Shown here: positions 29,808 to 36,910 of the stretch, in pieces | Numbering within the stretch: the first letter of the stretch is position 1 | Layout: every line of letters begins with the position of its first letter | Translations under genes and position numbers: made by a program | From: a virus | IMG/VR virus record: IMGVR_UViG_3300031269_000035 | Coordinates: 1 to 38,588 of that record | Length of the DNA: 38,588 nucleotides | Strand: one strand, 5' to 3' | Notes under the pieces: generated by a model | What the model was told of the DNA's origin: nothing | The model's database searches: none | Seen by the model: the letters and a program-made list of their open reading frames with translations, nothing else

Positions 29808-30182
29808 TTATTTCTCCAATGAGAGTTCCGGGTCCAGAAGACCCATGCGTTCTAGCCTAGCCAGTTCTTCAAAAATGACTCCAACCTTGTCGAAGATGAC
29901 TCCAACTTGGCCGAAAAAATCTGCCTGATTGTACAAGCGGTTTCGCTTAACCTTCTCCCACGCTACATCAATGTCATGCTGCAACCTTAGCAGCTTAGAC
30001 GACGTGGGCAGGTCTTCAAGCGGCAACCCTTCTACTTCCGTTACAAGTGCTCCTACGACCTCCATAATCAGAGCCACCGTGTTCGTCTGTACGAGACGAC
30101 GCGGTTGCCACAAGATGCCTCGAAAATCGAAGCTGTGGCGCTCCAGAGCATCCCGGAGCTTCTTGGCCTGAATATCTTCCAT
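29808..30182 (-). CDS. Unknown helical protein, 124 residues
   Basis: It begins MEDIQAKKLRDALERHSFDF and is helical throughout, with VALIMEVVGALVTEVEGLPL and a short internal repeat near residues 92-105 (QVGVIFDKVGVIFEEL). The AAGATGA before the ATG is a weak ribosome binding site. It lies between two structural genes with gaps of one and five bases. No family was recognised. Confidence 0.65.
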   Translation of the reverse strand: MEDIQAKKLRDALERHSFDFRGILWQPRRLVQTNTVALIMEVVGALVTEVEGLPLEDLPTSSKLLRLQHDIDVAWEKVKRNRLYNQADFFGQVGVIFDKVGVIFEELARLERMGLLDPELSLEK

Positions 30183-30187
30183 TCATC

Positions 30188-30793
30188 TTAAACGATAGTA
30201 GGTGCGTCAGTGACCGACTGCGTATTTGCAGTGACGGTAACAGAAGTGATGTCCTCAGTTCCGCCTGTAGCAAACCCGTGTGCGGCAGCGGTGACTTCAA
30301 TTGAAGTAGCCGTTACCGTAACACCAGCATCCCCGTCTGCCACAGTCACCGTGGTAACTCCATCTGTAATCTCAATAGACGTTGTGTCTGGCGAGTAAGA
30401 CAGAAGGTTGGTGCCCGTGATAGTGAGCAAACCGTCGTCGGTTGCGGAAGTAGCCGAAGTCGCCGTATCGTGCGTTGAAGCAGAAACCGTAGGTGCTGCT
30501 GTAGCACCCGCTGGAATCTCTACAACAGTCAAAAGCGTGTTGTCAGCAAGGCCCTTGATAACCCCTCTATCCTGAGACAAGAGAACCTTGTCCGTAGGGG
30601 CCAGATCAATGAAGCCCGGCTTGGTTTCATCTACCTCCACCAGACCATCACCGTTAAAGAAGGTGCGGTAGTAGGGCAGGTAAACCGGCTGTTTGTAATA
30701 GATACCGAAGGCTTCGTTGGGAAGCCCGGAATCAATGTCTGAAACCAGAAGCACACCTTGTGAGTTCTGGCTATGTACAAGTCGAATGAGCAT
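30188..30793 (-). CDS. Virion protein with an Ig-like (IPT/TIG-type) end
   Basis: This is a 201-residue protein with GGAGG before the ATG; the GGAGG belongs to a 123-bp duplicated segment. The N-terminal half is compact (NEAFGIYYKQPVYLPYYRTF; IDLAPTDKVLLSQ). A Ser/Thr/Ala linker leads to a beta-sandwich run: TITGTNLLSYSPDTTSIEI, VTTVTVADG, ...ITSVTVTAN. Such Ig-like ends on phage structural proteins usually face outward and bind surfaces. A head decoration or tail protein is a fair guess. Confidence 0.65.
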   Translation of the reverse strand: MLIRLVHSQNSQGVLLVSDIDSGLPNEAFGIYYKQPVYLPYYRTFFNGDGLVEVDETKPGFIDLAPTDKVLLSQDRGVIKGLADNTLLTVVEIPAGATAAPTVSASTHDTATSATSATDDGLLTITGTNLLSYSPDTTSIEITDGVTTVTVADGDAGVTVTATSIEVTAAAHGFATGGTEDITSVTVTANTQSVTDAPTIV

Positions 30794-30797
30794 TTAG

Positions 30798-31043
30798 AAG
30801 CCTCCGAAGCGTAAGTGAATCACCTAATCCTAGATATTAACACTTTATTGACTCAAAGACCGGGGTCGGGGGACAAGACGGCGTAAATCTCGACCGTCGT
30901 TGGCGAACCACTAGCCCTCAAAGCCTCCGAAGCGTGAGTGAATCACCTAATCCTAGATATTAACACTTTATTGACTCAAAGACCGGGGTCGGGGGACAAG
31001 ACGGCGTAAATCTCGACCGTCGTTGGCGAACCACTAGCCCTCA
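30798..31043. repeat. 123-bp tandem duplication
   Basis: 30798-30920 and 30921-31043 match except at one position (30813/30936). The right copy holds the last codons and stop of the 314-residue gene; the left copy is a non-coding relic lying before the gene at 30188-30793, with one GGAGGCTT in each copy. This explains the 182 bases between the two genes; I see no gene there. Confidence 0.95.
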
Positions 31044-31920
31044 AATTGAGGTACCCGGTCGAAAGACGGTTGTCCACAAAAACCCCTGATGCCGCCAATG
31101 ACCATTCTGCCGAGCCGGTTCCAAAAGCGAAGAACAAGGGATTTCCGCCTGAGTTTTTGATCTCAATGGATACCGTTTGCCGGGGAAGTCGTAGCTCTAG
31201 AGAACTATCGAAGTCCGCAGCGACTGGAACCGTACCAGTGAGGATAAGAGGAGGCCTCTGGTCTGTGTATTGACGGGAAGCCATCACAATCTCAATAGGG
31301 CCATCGAATACCTCAGTGGCGTCAATAACAGGTGTCTCTTGGAAAAAGAGTACGTCGTTATCGTCCAGTGAGTAATCATTTGGATCGAACAAAAAACGTG
31401 TACGGTGGCGCAATTGATTAGCGTTCACCTGTGCCGCTACTTGCTCGGAAGACTTGCGGAACCGGTCTGATACTGCGCCCGTATTTGAGACTGCCTGCAT
31501 GGTTGTAAAAGACCCATCCCAATTCGATGCGTTCTTAACGTTGTAAGAGGGGCGGACCTCACGGGCCGTGATCTGACCGTCGTCGTCGGTTGTCGACACC
31601 GAGTAATTGAAATTCTGGTTGTAGACGTCTACCGGGCTGTACCCGAACTGGTCGTAACGTAAGAGAATTTCATTAGCGGCAGCGCCCGCATAAGCCGTCA
31701 CCGGCTCGGACGAGGCATTGATGTCAACGATAAGAGATGCAGCAAGGGCAGCGGAATCATCAATACCGGCTGAACTATCTGTAGCCGTGAAGACGGAGCT
31801 ACCCAAAACCACCCTGTAGTCTCCGGTTGAAGACGTACCGTCCGTGACAGTTATCTTCAACCAGAAATGGTCCTCGATATGTGCGTCAATCAGGTTGTCG
31901 GAGCGTCGGTAGATGTACAT
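30976..31920 (-). CDS. Beta-rich virion structural protein, 314 residues
   Basis: GAGAGGTGACTG precedes the ATG, with coupling to the upstream stop. Residues 20-110 hold a hook-like module (DYRVVLGSSVFTATDSSAG then DINASS and EILLRYDQFG) like those in the sheath. The middle lists VSDRFRKSSEQVAAQVNANQ, and the end is all strands (SLELRLPRQTVSIEIKNSGG; VEIYAVLSPDPGL). The last codons fall in a 123-bp tandem duplication. A virion protein, probably head surface or tail. Confidence 0.7.
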   Translation of the reverse strand: MYIYRRSDNLIDAHIEDHFWLKITVTDGTSSTGDYRVVLGSSVFTATDSSAGIDDSAALAASLIVDINASSEPVTAYAGAAANEILLRYDQFGYSPVDVYNQNFNYSVSTTDDDGQITAREVRPSYNVKNASNWDGSFTTMQAVSNTGAVSDRFRKSSEQVAAQVNANQLRHRTRFLFDPNDYSLDDNDVLFFQETPVIDATEVFDGPIEIVMASRQYTDQRPPLILTGTVPVAADFDSSLELRLPRQTVSIEIKNSGGNPLFFAFGTGSAEWSLAASGVFVDNRLSTGYLNLRASGSPTTVEIYAVLSPDPGL

Positions 31921-32318
31921 CAGTCACCTCTCTTTTGGGCGCGTTCCTTATGGATCAAAGGCTCATAGGAGGCGACGTTTTTCCCGTCATCTCTAGCGGC
32001 ATCACGAGCTTCTACCCACGTGTCTGCCTCTTCACCCTTGTAATTAGGCTTGAGGGTCGGTCTTATGTGGCTCTTTGCCTGCCGGTCGGACATATAGCTC
32101 GCTCGGCGCTTTCGATACTTCTTCTCACGGTAGTTTTTGTCCGCCCACGCATCACCTGCGAACGAGAAGATAACGCCTTTGGTGTTGAACTGATACTCAG
32201 CCGTACCCTCACACTTCGTACAAGGGACACCAGTAGCTTTCTTCTCCTCAAATGCAGACACCGCCACACTAACAGTTTGGACGGAACCACAGGACGTACA
32301 CGCAAAGTCGTATTTCAT
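31920..32318 (-). CDS. Second FmdB-like zinc-ribbon protein
   Basis: This is a 132-residue protein with GAGGAAGAC before the ATG. Its zinc ribbon has CTSCG at 8-12 and CTKCEG about 25 residues later, like the protein at 16372-16794. After it comes GVIFSFAGDAWADKNYREKK, which parallels SDFGFVFADGK of the other copy. A basic run KKYRKRRASYMSDRQAKSHI and a charged end follow. The SDRQAKSHIRPTLK string weakly recalls the leader. A structural-region paralogue with unknown function; perhaps nucleic-acid binding during assembly. Confidence 0.65.
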   Translation of the reverse strand: MKYDFACTSCGSVQTVSVAVSAFEEKKATGVPCTKCEGTAEYQFNTKGVIFSFAGDAWADKNYREKKYRKRRASYMSDRQAKSHIRPTLKPNYKGEEADTWVEARDAARDDGKNVASYEPLIHKERAQKRGD

Positions 32319-32385
32319 GTCTTCCTCAACTCTAAAAACAGGGGGACAGGCGTACTGCCCTTACTTGGAGATTCGTAATAGCGCA

Positions 32386-32898
32386 TTATCGAAACTTGGG
32401 CTTGTAGTCAAAGTAAATGCGCTTCGATTCCTGTAATGCTTTGTAAATGTGCTTGCACACGTAGTTGTTGTTATCAGGATCCCGTATAGACGGTACCGCC
32501 AACGTACCTCGGGGGTATTCCTCGGCATAGAGGTAATCCAAACGGTTCGCATGGTGCTCACAGCCGCCATACCGCCAGAAAGGACAAGAGCAGGACAGTA
32601 GCAAGTCAGCTTCCCAATAGTGGCGCTGGTTCTCCCCTTCCGCAGGTACGGCTTGTATTTTGACCGTATACGTCTTTGCCCCGCTCGTCGCATTATAGGT
32701 CAGGGTATTGAAGAGCTTATTGTGATCGCTCTGTGTGAGCCGAACCCCAGAAGCTCTCTCCACGATACCCTTATCTAGGTCTTGCAGAATGCCCTTGGCC
32801 TTTAACGCCTGCTTACTACGCCGTGCCCATACTTGGACCGGATGATAGCGAAGCATGTAAGAGGCGATAACCTCCTGTACGAGAGCGTCTTGAGTCAT
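32386..32898 (-). CDS. SWIM-zinc-finger-like protein
   Basis: This is a 170-residue protein with ATGA coupling to the preceding gene. The middle has LLLSCSCPFWRYGGCEHHAN and later YVCKHIYKALQES; CxC...CxH is the SWIM pattern, with a second Cys/His pair between. SWIM domains bind DNA or proteins in transposases, helicases and bacterial regulators. The N-terminus is helical and basic (VWARRSKQALKAKG). In this place an assembly-linked DNA-binding role is plausible. The call rests on the Cys/His spacing only. Confidence 0.6.
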   Translation of the reverse strand: MTQDALVQEVIASYMLRYHPVQVWARRSKQALKAKGILQDLDKGIVERASGVRLTQSDHNKLFNTLTYNATSGAKTYTVKIQAVPAEGENQRHYWEADLLLSCSCPFWRYGGCEHHANRLDYLYAEEYPRGTLAVPSIRDPDNNNYVCKHIYKALQESKRIYFDYKPKFR

Positions 32899-33443
32899 GG
32901 TACCATATCGTCCGTAACATTAGGACGTGCGAAGTCTGTCTTGAAGCCTGACCAATCTGTCTCAGCGGGCTTCGGAACATTCTTGTTCAAGCCTTCGTCC
33001 TCGTCCTTTAGAGCCGGAGGAGTTTCGTCGATATAGGTCGGGAAGCCCTGTTGCTCTTCAATGTCTGTACGAGGCATTAGCTTGGCCCTGAGAGCGTTCA
33101 TAGCAGCAGTTGCCTTTGCACCACCCTGTAAAGCCTTGTCCAATTCCACTCGAACGGAAGGGTTGAGGTCGTCAGCGGCGCTGGTAAGGGCCATCTTTTC
33201 AATGACGTAGGACAAAACAGCCAACTGATCCTGCATCCCTTCCAAGTTGGCTTGGAAGAGGAAAATCATGTCGCCTGCTTCTTTGTAAATATGGTCTTTG
33301 TGCGTGGAATCTTCCACAAGGGAAAGGGCACGCTCCGTAAGGTCGTCCAGCTTGGAGTAGTGAATCCTAGCCTTTGCTACCGCCTCTTGAAGGTGGTCGC
33401 AAAGCAACCGGGATAGGTATTTCTTGGCGACCTTACGGTGCAT
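32895..33443 (-). CDS. Helical protein, 182 residues
   Basis: GAGGACACCAC precedes the ATG. The start MHRKVAKKYLSRLLCDHLQE is basic and amphipathic. Long helices follow (AGDMIFLFQANLEGMQDQLA; VELDKALQGGAKATAAMNAL), then an acidic Pro-rich end with YIDETPPALKDEDEG. The pattern fits a scaffold-like or coiled-coil protein but no family was recognised. Confidence 0.65.
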   Translation of the reverse strand: MHRKVAKKYLSRLLCDHLQEAVAKARIHYSKLDDLTERALSLVEDSTHKDHIYKEAGDMIFLFQANLEGMQDQLAVLSYVIEKMALTSAADDLNPSVRVELDKALQGGAKATAAMNALRAKLMPRTDIEEQQGFPTYIDETPPALKDEDEGLNKNVPKPAETDWSGFKTDFARPNVTDDMVP

Positions 33444-33456
33444 GTGGTGTCCTCAA

Positions 33457-34446
33457 TCATCCCAAATTGTAGTCTGGGAATGCCTTCGCAATGTGCTTCT
33501 TCATGGCTTCTGTCTCCACGGCATAGACCATGCTGACATATACCGGGTTGGTACTCTCTTCCAACGACTTGAGCTTGGTCTTCCAGTGTGTGCTGAAATC
33601 CCAATCGAAGTTAGGAACCACCTGCCGGGCAAATGCCAGACGGGATTCCTTGTCCGACACATCCAGAGAGTCCGAAGCCTCTTCTGACGATGACGATACC
33701 TTGACTGCCGTTCCCACTACCTCAGCTTCCTCACCATCCCACGTACCTTCGGGAAAGTCACTAGCCGTAGAAGCCTGCGTGGTGTCCGAAGCAGACTGAG
33801 AGAGACCTTCGTTTTCAAAGGTGATACCCTCACGAACTTGCTTTTTAGGCTTGTTCCCAGCAAGTTGCTTTTTCAATGCCGCGATCTCTCGCTCCATCTT
33901 GATGCGTTCCATGTCTGCGAAGTGGGCCGCCTTGCCTTGATCGCCGGACTCTTCCATCCGACGAATATCTGTCTGGCTGAGGGTGTCCACGCGGGTAGCT
34001 TCCATCTGCGAAGCCGAACCAGCCTTCGTTGCAAATCGAACGCCTTGTACTTCCTCGCCTTCCTGAGAAGAAACGACTTGGTTACTTCCCCGGTTACGGT
34101 GATTCCCATCACGGAAATCTTGAAGAGAGCTAACTTCTCGCTCTTCATCTGCCATCGTAGCGGTGGACGCTATCTGGTCTTCACCCTGAGGGGTCGGGGC
34201 ACGCATCTTAATCCCAGCCGAAGTAGGCTTGAACTCGCTAGAACCGAGGCCCAACTCTTCTGGTGTAACCAGCCAACGGGCTTTGATTGCCGACTTAAGG
34301 CGGGGGAATTTGTATTCCTTACCCCCGATCTTAGCAGTCGTACCGTCATACTCGACGATCTCCCCTTTGCTGACGACAATGTTGGTTTCTTTGTCTTCAC
34401 CGATGTTGAACTTCGTAGCTGCAATATACTCTGTAAACTGACTCAT
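33457..34446 (-). CDS. Structural-module protein with coiled coil, 329 residues
   Basis: AGGAG nine bases before the ATG. The first 60 residues form a compact start (ATKFNIGEDKETNIVVSKGE, ...GGKEYKFPRLKSAIKARWLV) that I recall from proteins of other large phages. A Ser/Gln/Glu-rich part, a coiled coil (MERIKMEREIAALKKQL) and a Ser/Asp-rich linker follow. A helical end VVPNFDWDFSTHWKTKLK closes it. Disordered plus coiled build suggests a head-scaffold or core component. A GGTAATC element lies 74 bases upstream. Confidence 0.65.
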   Translation of the reverse strand: MSQFTEYIAATKFNIGEDKETNIVVSKGEIVEYDGTTAKIGGKEYKFPRLKSAIKARWLVTPEELGLGSSEFKPTSAGIKMRAPTPQGEDQIASTATMADEEREVSSLQDFRDGNHRNRGSNQVVSSQEGEEVQGVRFATKAGSASQMEATRVDTLSQTDIRRMEESGDQGKAAHFADMERIKMEREIAALKKQLAGNKPKKQVREGITFENEGLSQSASDTTQASTASDFPEGTWDGEEAEVVGTAVKVSSSSEEASDSLDVSDKESRLAFARQVVPNFDWDFSTHWKTKLKSLEESTNPVYVSMVYAVETEAMKKHIAKAFPDYNLG

Positions 34447-34519
34447 GTGATTTGACTCCTATAACTGGTCAAGGTGCTTTTGCGGTCACAGACCCGCGCG
34501 GTTACCCTAACCATTCTAC

Positions 34520-34533
34520 AAAACGATTACCGA
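34520..34533 (-). promoter_or_regulatory. GGTAATC element upstream of the 329-residue gene
   Basis: The minus strand reads TCGGTAATCGTTTTGTAGAAT, with TAGAAT placed where a -10 could be. It sits in a 98-base gap, one of the few in this region, which otherwise holds no gene. Confidence 0.5.
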
Positions 34534-34544
34534 AAAGGTGGACC

Positions 34545-35150
34545 TCAGTCCTTGGTACCCATGTCCATCTTACCATCCCCAAAGGGCCGAACCAGTCGTC
34601 TGGCCTTTAGGAAGTCACCTTCAAGGTATTCAATCCAACCAAAAACGTCAGCTGGGTTTTCTAGCTTGGCTTCACTGAAGTCATCTTGGGTGAATTTAGT
34701 GTGCTGCATACCGATGGCGTTGATGAATCCCGCATTAAGGGTGATGGAAATCTGGTCCTCAAACTCACCCTCTTTCGGGACGATGCGCAGATCAACGTAG
34801 AAACGTGGAGCCAATGGCTCTGACGTATCCTTCTGGACGAGGTATTTAGCGACGACGTTATACTGAGCGCCCTCGCTGGACTCTAGTTTGGTCTCCTCAA
34901 AGTCCACCTTCCGCCCAATAGCTTGATAAAGGTAGGCCTCGTACTCACGACGCTTACCCCTTACGAGCTTTCTAATGCGCTCGGCGTCCTTCTGTAAGGC
35001 TTTGCGACGCTTGTTAGCATCACCTTTCGCCCCGAAGTCCGTTAAGAGGGCTTTGCGTACTGAGGTGCCCAGAGCTTTAGCCACAGGGTCAGTGCTGCCC
35101 GTCTTTAAGCGGAGGTAAGCTTGCAGGGAGATGTCATCGAAATCGGACAT
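34545..35150 (-). CDS. Unknown protein, 201 residues
   Basis: The ATG follows the Dps-like gene's stop at once (GCTTGAATG), so it is coupled to it. The N-terminal half is helical and basic (KRRKALQKDAERIRKLVRGK). The second half is strand-rich (ARFYVDLRIVPKEGEFE-type; ISITLNAGFINAIG) and ends MDMGTKD. No family was recognised. Confidence 0.65.
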   Translation of the reverse strand: MSDFDDISLQAYLRLKTGSTDPVAKALGTSVRKALLTDFGAKGDANKRRKALQKDAERIRKLVRGKRREYEAYLYQAIGRKVDFEETKLESSEGAQYNVVAKYLVQKDTSEPLAPRFYVDLRIVPKEGEFEDQISITLNAGFINAIGMQHTKFTQDDFSEAKLENPADVFGWIEYLEGDFLKARRLVRPFGDGKMDMGTKD

Positions 35151-35597
35151 TCAAGCGACCCGTTGCTGTAGGAGGTAAATAGCTGTCTCATGGGCATTCG
35201 CTGCCGCCATAAGGAAGTCGTCCATACCAAGGGATAAGGTGCCACATTCATCTAAGAAGTCGTACGCTTCTTTGAAGATGATCTGAAGCTGCTTCTCAGC
35301 ATAAAGGGACCGGGTAACGTAGCACGGATAGGTGTGTTCCCAATCAGACACGAAGCTCTCTATTCTAGAAGCTTGGTCAGAAGAGCTTACACAGTAGCTA
35401 CCAAACATGGCTGTGATCTTCTCAGCCAGTGTGTCAATCTCAGCACCTACGGCTTCGTAAAGTCGCTGAAACAGAAGGTGATCCCCGTAGTAGGTTTCGC
35501 CCTTCACGTTCCAGTGGGCATTCTGGTGGATAACCTGTACGGCCCTAAGAAGGGCTAGTAGGTCAAGAAGGCAGTCTGATGTTTCATCTAGGTACAT
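35151..35597 (-). CDS. dps: Dps/ferritin-like protein
   Basis: This is a 148-residue protein, slightly shorter than typical Dps. HQNAHWNVKGETYYGDHLLF, then YEAVGAEIDTLAEKI, gives the Dps ferroxidase layout: His28, His40, Asp55 and Glu59 have the spacing of Listeria Dps His31, His43, Asp58 and Glu62. The extra ligand at Asp47 is Gln44 here. Dps dodecamers oxidise and store iron and shield DNA from peroxide. In a phage this could protect the replicating or packaged genome or host cell during infection. AGAGGAACCC stands before the ATG, with a GGTAATC element 47 bases upstream. Confidence 0.8.
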   Translation of the reverse strand: MYLDETSDCLLDLLALLRAVQVIHQNAHWNVKGETYYGDHLLFQRLYEAVGAEIDTLAEKITAMFGSYCVSSSDQASRIESFVSDWEHTYPCYVTRSLYAEKQLQIIFKEAYDFLDECGTLSLGMDDFLMAAANAHETAIYLLQQRVA

Positions 35598-35643
35598 GGG
35601 TTCCTCTCTAGAGTAGGCGGGTATTTGTGGGTACCCGAATCAC

Positions 35644-35656
35644 AAAAGGATTACCG
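35644..35656 (-). promoter_or_regulatory. GGTAATC element upstream of the Dps-like gene
   Basis: The minus strand reads ACGGTAATCCTTTTGTGATTC, 47 bases before the ATG. It overlaps the end of the preceding gene. A small hairpin (CGGGTA/TACCCG) lies between it and the ribosome binding site. Confidence 0.5.
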
Positions 35657-35947
35657 TAGCCCCTTTAGATATTTATGACCTGCCCCTATACGTCTCTCTA
35701 CATAGTCCAGAAGTGGTCCCCACTGAGACAAGCATCCTCGGACGGGTCCAGCAGTGCGAAGCGCCCCAATCAAAAGTAGAGGTGAGAGGTTTGGCCCGCA
35801 CACTAGTAGTTCTCTCAGTAGCGCGTCACATGCGGTAAAGGCTTGGTCACCTAAGAGAGCGTGAAGAGGCGTGAAGACAACCTCCATCGCACGCTGGCTA
35901 CGGCCTGTGGCTTCCAGCGTAACAGCCTCTTGGACACAATCCGTCAT
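35651..35947 (-). CDS. Unknown protein, 98 residues
   Basis: The start at 35947 is chosen over the longer open frame because it overlaps the methyltransferase-like gene's stop in ATGA style. The product MTDCVQEAVTLEATGRSQRA is followed by helices rich in Leu and Ala (TACDALLRELLVCGPNLSPL; LIGALRTAGPVRGCLSQW) and a basic end KYLKGLR. No family was recognised. Confidence 0.6.
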   Translation of the reverse strand: MTDCVQEAVTLEATGRSQRAMEVVFTPLHALLGDQAFTACDALLRELLVCGPNLSPLLLIGALRTAGPVRGCLSQWGPLLDYVERRIGAGHKYLKGLR

Positions 35948-36461
35948 GACCTGATCCTGTAGTAGATACGAGACATATCCAACCCGGCTTTCTCTACCAG
36001 ATGTAATTCGTCTTCCTGCCTCGGCTTTTCCAACTTGCGGCCCCACACGAGCATATCATTAGGGAGGCCGGTGCATACGTCCTGTAGCTGCCGGTTCCTC
36101 ATAGCCCCCCAAAAGCTTTCTGAGGCACACATGGAGCCGTCTGTGGTAAGTCCCAAGAAGACCACTCTGTCCGCCCTTTTAAGAAGTGTGGGCCAGTCTA
36201 GTGGGTGGTTTATTGGCCACGACAAGAAAGCCACGGACATCTTTGGGCTTCCCAAATCAGCGAATAGAGATTGTCTCCATTCTATGGGCCTGCCGCATTT
36301 AGGGGGTGGAGACTTAGTGTCCACAGCCACTACCGAAGAAGCCCCTAGCACATATAACTGCGCTGCGAGATGTCCGTCGCCAGCACCTAAGTCCCAAACC
36401 CTCTGACCTCAACATATAAAGACAGTACGTCTGCCTGTTTATCACTCAGCCGACCAAACAT
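35944..36461 (-). pseudogene. SAM-dependent methyltransferase-like gene with a frame break
   Basis: ATG at 36461 opens MFGRLSDKQADVLSLYVEV, then hits a stop at 36387. The adjacent frame, without its own good start, continues QRVWDLGAGDGHLAAQL, YVLGASSVVAVDTK, which is motif I of Rossmann-fold methyltransferases (D-L-G-A-G-D-G) and the acidic end of strand 2, and runs to 35944. The break lies between about 36396 and 36412 (a one-base shift). Joined, it would give about 170 residues, with WPINHP at the usual place of motif IV. Either the gene is decayed, a -1 frameshift is used, or the assembly has lost a base. A GTG at 36351 would give only the downstream part. Confidence 0.65.
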
Positions 36462-36495
36462 GTTTGCCCTTTTTTGAGGCGCATTCTTATCCCCC

Positions 36496-36666
36496 TCAGA
36501 AAGGTAAGTCGGGATCGTTGAACTGGCGGTCTTCCGAAGGCTCGTTCACGGAAAGGACAGACTCTTGAAACTCAGCCTCAAAGTCACACTCATCGAAGGG
36601 TTCCCCTTCATCTGGCGGCGAGTAATTGGTAGGGCAAGAAGCTCTCTCAACTTGGTAAGTGTTCAT
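36496..36666 (-). CDS. Small acidic protein, 56 residues
   Basis: ATG at 36666 with GAGGAACACGC before it is preferred to the in-frame ATG at 36699. The product is acidic and disordered: MNTYQVERASCPTNYSPPDE, then FDECDFEAEFQESV. No family was recognised. A promoter-like site is at 36703-36731. Confidence 0.6.
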   Translation of the reverse strand: MNTYQVERASCPTNYSPPDEGEPFDECDFEAEFQESVLSVNEPSEDRQFNDPDLPF

Positions 36667-36702
36667 GCGTGTTCCTCGTGGTTTGTGTGTCGTCTTCATA
36701 GG

Positions 36703-36731
36703 TATAGACCCCTAGTGGCATACGCTCTCAA
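36703..36731 (-). promoter_or_regulatory. Promoter-like site upstream of the small acidic gene
   Basis: On the minus strand: TTGAGA (36731-36726), a 17-base spacer ending CCACTAGGGG, then TCTATA (36708-36703). A start near 36696 leaves about 30 bases to the ATG at 36666. It shares ACTAGGGG and the spacing with 8768-8796. Confidence 0.5.
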
Positions 36732-36739
36732 AAACTTTT

Positions 36740-36880
36740 TCAAGTATCCCACTTCTCCGCAGTCCAATCATGGAACCGGTAGGCCCATTCTGTGCGAGTC
36801 ACGAGAAGAGGGTGAGCTTTGCGTTGTGTATGAAATTCCAAAACAAGTCGTGCATAGAGTCTCCTAAAGAGTGGGATCAC
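36740..36880 (-). CDS. Possible small protein, 46 residues
   Basis: From GTG 36880 an open frame reads VIPLFRRLYARLVLEFHTQR, KAHPLLVTRTEWAYRFHDW, TAEKWDT. Its Trp/Tyr/Arg composition looks protein-like, and it fills most of the gap between the methyltransferase fusion and the next gene. No good ribosome binding site precedes the GTG. An alternative ATG at 36855 with AGGAG gives only 18 residues in another frame. Confidence 0.3.
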   Translation of the reverse strand: MIPLFRRLYARLVLEFHTQRKAHPLLVTRTEWAYRFHDWTAEKWDT

Positions 36881-36910
36881 GGGTACTCTAGCGCCTCTGG
36901 GAGACTAAAG

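Noticed and set aside
32319-32385. Hairpin GGGCAG/CTGTCC followed later by TTTTTAG
   Set aside because: Short stem with a wobble pair and the T-run is displaced; too weak to call a terminator.
33838-34455. Plus-strand open frame of 205 codons opposite the 329-residue gene
   Set aside because: Antisense shadow; the minus gene has a strong ribosome binding site and a coherent coiled-coil composition.
36799-36855. 18-codon ORF with a perfect AGGAG
   Set aside because: Too short to support as a gene, and its sequence ends abruptly; the longer 46-codon frame in the same place looks more protein-like.
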